Shown: positions 6,298 through 8,626 of the stretch, one piece after another
How the letters are laid out: every line of letters starts with the position of its first letter
How positions within the stretch are numbered: position 1 is the stretch's first letter
NCBI GenBank assembly: GCA_002369295.1
Contig: DFDR01000138.1
Coordinates: 2,089 to 10,714, forward strand
DNA from: Desulfovibrionaceae bacterium UBA3823
GTDB taxonomy: Bacteria > Desulfobacterota > Desulfovibrionia > Desulfovibrionales > Desulfovibrionaceae
Direction of reading: 5' to 3'
DNA length: 8,626 nt
Program-made: the position numbers and the translations under genes
The notes under the pieces: model-generated
What the model saw: the letters and a program-made list of their open reading frames with translations, nothing else
The model's database searches: none
What the model was told of the DNA's origin: nothing

Positions 6298-7368
6298 TCA
6301 GGAATGCGGCGCCAGGGGGCCTTCGCCGCGGAAGGCCGAACGGTCCTCGACGCGGACAAGGCCCTTCTGGAAGAGCAGCTCCGCGACCTGCACGGCGCTG
6401 AGCGCGCAGCCCTTGCGGATGTTGTCCATGGCAAGCCACATGGCAAGGCCGTTCTCCACGCCCTGCTGGGCGCGGATGCGGCCGGCAAAGATCTCGTCCT
6501 CGCCCGCGCACATCTCCACGTGGGGCCAGGCGCCGCTGCGGGGATTGTCGTAGACCTGGAGCCCGGGCGCCTGGGAGAGGACGGCTCGGCACTCGCGCGC
6601 CGACATGGCCGAGACGGTCTGGAAGCGCAGGTCCACGGAGTGGCCGTAGAAGACGGGAACGTAGGCAAGAGTCGCCTGCACGGGCAGATCCGGCAGTTCC
6701 AGGATCCGGCGCAGCTCCTGGGCGAGGCCTGCCTCCTCTTCAGTGGACTCGTCCTCCAGAAATTCGCCGGCCTGCGGGAGCACGTTGAAGGCGATGCGGC
6801 GCGGAAAGGCTTCCAGCTTCGGCTCGCGGGCATTGAAGAGGGCGCGCACCTGGCTGTCGAGCTCGCGCACGCCCGCTTCGCCCAGCGCCGAGGCCGCAAG
6901 GAGGCAGGTGGCCTGGACGCCGGCGAGCCCTGCCAGCCCGGCCAGCGGCTTCAGGGCCGCGGCTATGGCGGTGGCGCAGGCGCCGGGCAGGGCCACGATG
7001 CCCTTGTGGGCGTCGAGGGCGCCGGGATTGACCTCGGGCACGACGAGCGGACAGCGGGGATCCTGGCGCCAGCGGGAGGAGGCGTCCACGACCGTGCACG
7101 CAGAGACCGCGGCCAGGGGGGCAAAGCGGCCCGCGGACTCGGCGTCCATGGCGAACAGGGCCAGATCCACGCCGAAGAAGGACTCGTCCTTCAGCTCCTG
7201 CAGCTCGATGTCGCCGCCGGCAAAGGACACCCTGCCGCCAGCCTCGCCGGGCGAAGCAAAGGCAAGCACTCCCTGGCAGGGAAAGCCGCGGTCGCCAAGG
7301 AGGGTAAGCATCTCCTGTCCGCAGGCGCTCTCGGCGCCGCAGACAGCCACTGTCAGTCTGTCCTTCAT
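6298..7368 (-). CDS. Aspartate-semialdehyde dehydrogenase family protein, Usg-1-like with altered active site
   Basis: The 356-aa protein has the full Asd fold: an N-terminal nucleotide-binding segment (VAVCGAESACG, 7-17), VVDASSRWRQDP, PLVVPEVNP (107-115), IAFNVLPQ (192-199), VPVFYGHS (237-244), and AGRIRAQQGVENGLAMWLAMDN near the C-terminus. A working Asd makes L-aspartate semialdehyde from aspartyl phosphate for lysine, methionine and threonine. Here the key residues differ. An ungapped alignment to remembered Asd sequences puts Ala130 at the catalytic Cys of CPNCST, with Cys131 one place off. Leu156 replaces the active-site Gln of STYQ, and Tyr236 replaces the substrate-binding Arg of VRIPV. 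The same places are altered in E. coli Usg-1, a paralogue of unknown role. The start has GAGGAG six bases upstream (7375-7380). It is the first gene of the minus-strand operon. Confidence 0.88.
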   Translation of the reverse strand: MKDRLTVAVCGAESACGQEMLTLLGDRGFPCQGVLAFASPGEAGGRVSFAGGDIELQELKDESFFGVDLALFAMDAESAGRFAPLAAVSACTVVDASSRWRQDPRCPLVVPEVNPGALDAHKGIVALPGACATAIAAALKPLAGLAGLAGVQATCLLAASALGEAGVRELDSQVRALFNAREPKLEAFPRRIAFNVLPQAGEFLEDESTEEEAGLAQELRRILELPDLPVQATLAYVPVFYGHSVDLRFQTVSAMSARECRAVLSQAPGLQVYDNPRSGAWPHVEMCAGEDEIFAGRIRAQQGVENGLAMWLAMDNIRKGCALSAVQVAELLFQKGLVRVEDRSAFRGEGPLAPHS

Positions 7369-7441
7369 GAAACGCTCCTCTACGGAAGGGAAAAGATGGG
7401 GGGAGGGCAGGGACGGCCGGACGCCCTGGCCAGAAAGGGCT

Positions 7442-7470
7442 TGTCTAGCCTATGCGGGACCAAATGGAAA
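7442..7470 (-). promoter_or_regulatory. Weak candidate promoter for the minus-strand operon
   Basis: Reading the minus strand, TTTCCA (7465-7470) and TAGACA (7442-7447) are 17 bp apart, matching the sigma-70 consensus at 4 of 6 and 3 of 6 positions. This would give a leader of roughly 65-70 nt before the Asd-like gene. The match is poor and is offered only as the best candidate seen. Confidence 0.22.
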
Positions 7471-7525
7471 GCCTCGCGTCGCCATGCGCACTGCGCGCCT
7501 GCGCAGGGACTGCGGGTCTTGTGAA

Positions 7526-7543
7526 AACCGGCACATGCCGGTT
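7526..7543. promoter_or_regulatory. 18-bp perfect dyad, possible operator
   Basis: AACCGGCA (7526-7533) and TGCCGGTT (7536-7543) are perfect inverted repeats separated by CA. The size and symmetry suit a dimeric repressor site. It touches the TTGACC (7542-7547) of the pyrK promoter candidate, so a bound protein could block that promoter. As RNA it could also form a 7-bp stem with an ACAT loop, but no T-run follows on the plus strand, so plus-strand termination is unlikely. Confidence 0.5.
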
Positions 7544-7570
7544 GACCCCTCTCGCCAAGCAGCGTAGAGC
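7542..7570 (+). promoter_or_regulatory. Weak candidate promoter for pyrK
   Basis: TTGACC (7542-7547) matches five of six bases of the -35 consensus. TAGAGC (7565-7570), 17 bp later, matches only three of six at -10. Transcription would begin near 7577, almost at the pyrK ATG, implying a leaderless or very short-leader mRNA. That would fit the poor ribosome binding site there, but the -10 is weak. Confidence 0.28.
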
Positions 7571-7577
7571 TGTGCCC

Positions 7578-8393
7578 ATGATGACACCATCCTCCTGCTG
7601 CGAACTGACAGTCCTTGATCTTGTGCCCTTCGGCCAGCACGCCACGGACCGCCGCTTCTTCGCCCTGCGCCTTTCGAGGCCCGACTGGGAAGACTGGACG
7701 CCCGGGCAGTTCGTCATGATCCGGCCGGCCAGCTTCGGCCTGGAGAAGCCCTGGGGCCGTCCCCTCGGCATCTGCCTCATGCGCCCCCAGCACCTTATCT
7801 GCTTCTTCCAGGTGGTGGGCCGCGGCACCGAGCAGATGACCAGGCTCAAGCCCAAGGACAAGGTGACCGTCTGGGGCCCCCTTGGCAACGGCTTTGCCGT
7901 GGAGCCCGACACGCCGACGCTCCTGCTCGCCGGCGGCATGGGCATCGCCCCCTTCGTGGGCTACGTTGCCAAGCACCCCAAGCCCTGGAACCTCACCATG
8001 CTCTTCGGGCACCGCGAGCCGCTGGAGTGCTATCCCGTCGACAGCATCAACGAGCACATTCCGCTGGACACCCTGCGGGAGACGGTGCCGGGCGACCTCG
8101 ACAACTTCATCTACACCATCCAGGAGCGCATTGCGGAATACGCCGCCCAGAACGGCCTCATTCTGGCCTGCGGTCCCCAGCCCTTTCTGCGCACGGTGCA
8201 GAATCTCACCCGGGAGAGCGGCGCGCGCGTGCAGCTTTCTCTCGAGAACAAGATGGCCTGCGGCGTCGGCGGGTGTCTTGGCTGCGTCGTGAAGACCACC
8301 AAGGCCTGGCCCGTCAAGGCCAAGCGCGGCCAGCCCGTGCAGTGCTGCACGCAGGGCCCTGTCTTCTGGGCCGACCAGATCGTCCTCGACTAG
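7578..8393 (+). CDS. pyrK: Dihydroorotate dehydrogenase B, electron transfer subunit
   Basis: The 271-aa protein is PyrK, the FAD and 2Fe-2S subunit that passes electrons from PyrD's FMN to NAD in the heterotetrameric class 1B dihydroorotate dehydrogenase of pyrimidine synthesis. The FAD-binding segment GRPLGICLM is at 60-68, in the place of the usual RP(F/Y)S motif. The nucleotide-binding loop AGGMGIAP is at 118-125, and ACGPQPFLR at 197-205. The cluster ligands are Cys228, Cys233, Cys236 and Cys257 in MACGVGGCLGC and CCTQGPVF. Two adjacent ATGs (7578, 7581) are possible starts. The frame is open further upstream to 7452, but that extension has no family-like sequence and crosses the dyad. 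No strong Shine-Dalgarno precedes the start, only GAG at 7567-7569. pyrD follows after 42 nt. Confidence 0.95.
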   Translation: MMTPSSCCELTVLDLVPFGQHATDRRFFALRLSRPDWEDWTPGQFVMIRPASFGLEKPWGRPLGICLMRPQHLICFFQVVGRGTEQMTRLKPKDKVTVWGPLGNGFAVEPDTPTLLLAGGMGIAPFVGYVAKHPKPWNLTMLFGHREPLECYPVDSINEHIPLDTLRETVPGDLDNFIYTIQERIAEYAAQNGLILACGPQPFLRTVQNLTRESGARVQLSLENKMACGVGGCLGCVVKTTKAWPVKAKRGQPVQCCTQGPVFWADQIVLD

Positions 8394-8401
8394 ACGCCCC
8401 T

Positions 8402-8418
8402 CTGTTCAGACTGTTCAG
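8402..8418 (+). repeat. Tandem CTGTTCAG repeat between pyrK and pyrD
   Basis: CTGTTCAG occurs at 8402-8409 and 8411-8418, separated by one A, a 9-bp period. It lies in the 42-nt gap, just ahead of the pyrD ribosome binding site. No function is evident. Confidence 0.5.
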
Positions 8419-8435
8419 GCGCAGGAGCACAAGCC

Positions 8436-8626
8436 GTGAAGCACAACCCCCTCGCCGTCGCCCTCAAGGGCCCCAGGCACTGCCTCAACCTGAAGAATCC
8501 GGTCATGACCGCCTCGGGAACCTTCGGCTACGGCCTCGAGTTCCAGAACTACGGCGACCTCGCGTCCCTCGGCGGCATCGTCGTCAAGGGCCTTTCCCTC
8601 CAGCCAAGGCCCGGCAACCCCACGCC
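8436..8626 (+). CDS. pyrD: Dihydroorotate dehydrogenase B, catalytic subunit (5' part, cut by window end)
   Basis: Only the first 63 codons are present. The protein is class 1B dihydroorotate dehydrogenase, the FMN subunit that oxidises dihydroorotate to orotate together with PyrK. Family landmarks are [13 protein letters not shown] at 21-33, which starts the TIM barrel and contacts FMN, and [16 protein letters not shown] from 49, in which Lys51 and Asn61 are in the conserved flavin/orotate site. The start is GTG, eight bases after GGAG at 8424-8427. The first in-frame ATG, codon 24, lies inside the conserved [11 protein letters not shown] motif and so is excluded. The pyrK-pyrD order with short spacing matches the usual two-gene unit. 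Nothing abnormal is seen in the visible part. Confidence 0.96.
   Translation, partial: MKHNPLAVALKGPRHCLNLKNPVMTASGTFGYGLEFQNYGDLASLGGIVVKGLSLQPRPGNPT

Larger units (their letters stand above)
7369..7577. promoter_or_regulatory. Divergent intergenic control region between the Asd-like gene and pyrK
   Basis: This 209-bp region should hold the promoters of both the five-gene minus-strand operon and the pyrK-pyrD unit. It contains an 18-bp dyad (7526-7543), a small CTGCGC/GCGCAG hairpin (7491-7496 with 7501-7506), and weak promoter candidates in each direction. No coding sequence is supported in it. Confidence 0.7.

Noticed and set aside
6279..6899. Upstream extension of the class IV aminotransferase frame by over 200 codons
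   Set aside because: The extension overlaps the Asd-like gene in another frame and its sequence is Arg/Ser/Ala/Pro-rich noise. The start at 6278 has a good ribosome binding site and begins the family-like sequence.
6208..7524. Plus-strand open frame of 438 codons opposite the Asd-like gene, running toward pyrK
   Set aside because: It is antisense to a recognised gene, has a biased composition and no recognisable motif.
7452..7577. Longer start for PyrK (42 extra residues)
   Set aside because: It would put coding sequence across the 18-bp dyad and promoter region, and the extension is unlike PyrK N-termini as I know them.

Overview
The window is one stretch of a GC-rich (roughly two-thirds G+C in coding parts), gene-dense bacterial chromosome. 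Codon use is uniform, and there are no mobile elements, CRISPR arrays, tRNA or rRNA genes. The style of the proteins, particularly the PyrK/PyrD pair, suggests a Desulfovibrionaceae-like sulfate reducer (Desulfovibrio/Bilophila/Mailhella type). This is a family-level inference from remembered sequences, not a search result.

Layout: positions 1-323 hold no supportable gene. The first 90 bases are AT-rich (about 41% G+C), and a 16-bp perfect palindrome lies just before the first ribosome binding site. Two plus-strand genes follow: a phosphoglycerate-dehydrogenase-like 2-hydroxyacid dehydrogenase (324-1244) and an agmatinase (1329-2195), separated by a strong hairpin. A 126-bp convergent intergenic region (2196-2321) carries repeated TGTAGGTG words in direct and inverted orientation.

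A tightly packed five-gene minus-strand operon then runs from 7368 down to 2322. In transcription order it encodes an aspartate-semialdehyde-dehydrogenase-family protein, a class IV PLP aminotransferase/lyase, a TtuA/Ncs6-type PP-loop tRNA thiolation protein, a hexapeptide-repeat acetyltransferase and an AbgA-like M20 amidohydrolase. Gaps are 19, 20, -8 and 12 nt. The first protein looks like Asd overall, but the positions of the catalytic Cys, Gln and Arg are all changed. It therefore resembles the Usg-1 paralogue more than a working Asd.

A 209-bp divergent regulatory region (7369-7577) contains an 18-bp dyad and separates this operon from pyrK and the start of pyrD on the plus strand. PyrK and PyrD form the NAD-dependent dihydroorotate dehydrogenase of pyrimidine synthesis; pyrD runs off the end of the window.

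Most of the window is ordinary housekeeping metabolism. The parts worth a second look are the degenerate active site of the Asd-like protein, the complete TtuA-type cysteine set inside an apparent metabolic operon, and the non-coding repeats between converging genes.
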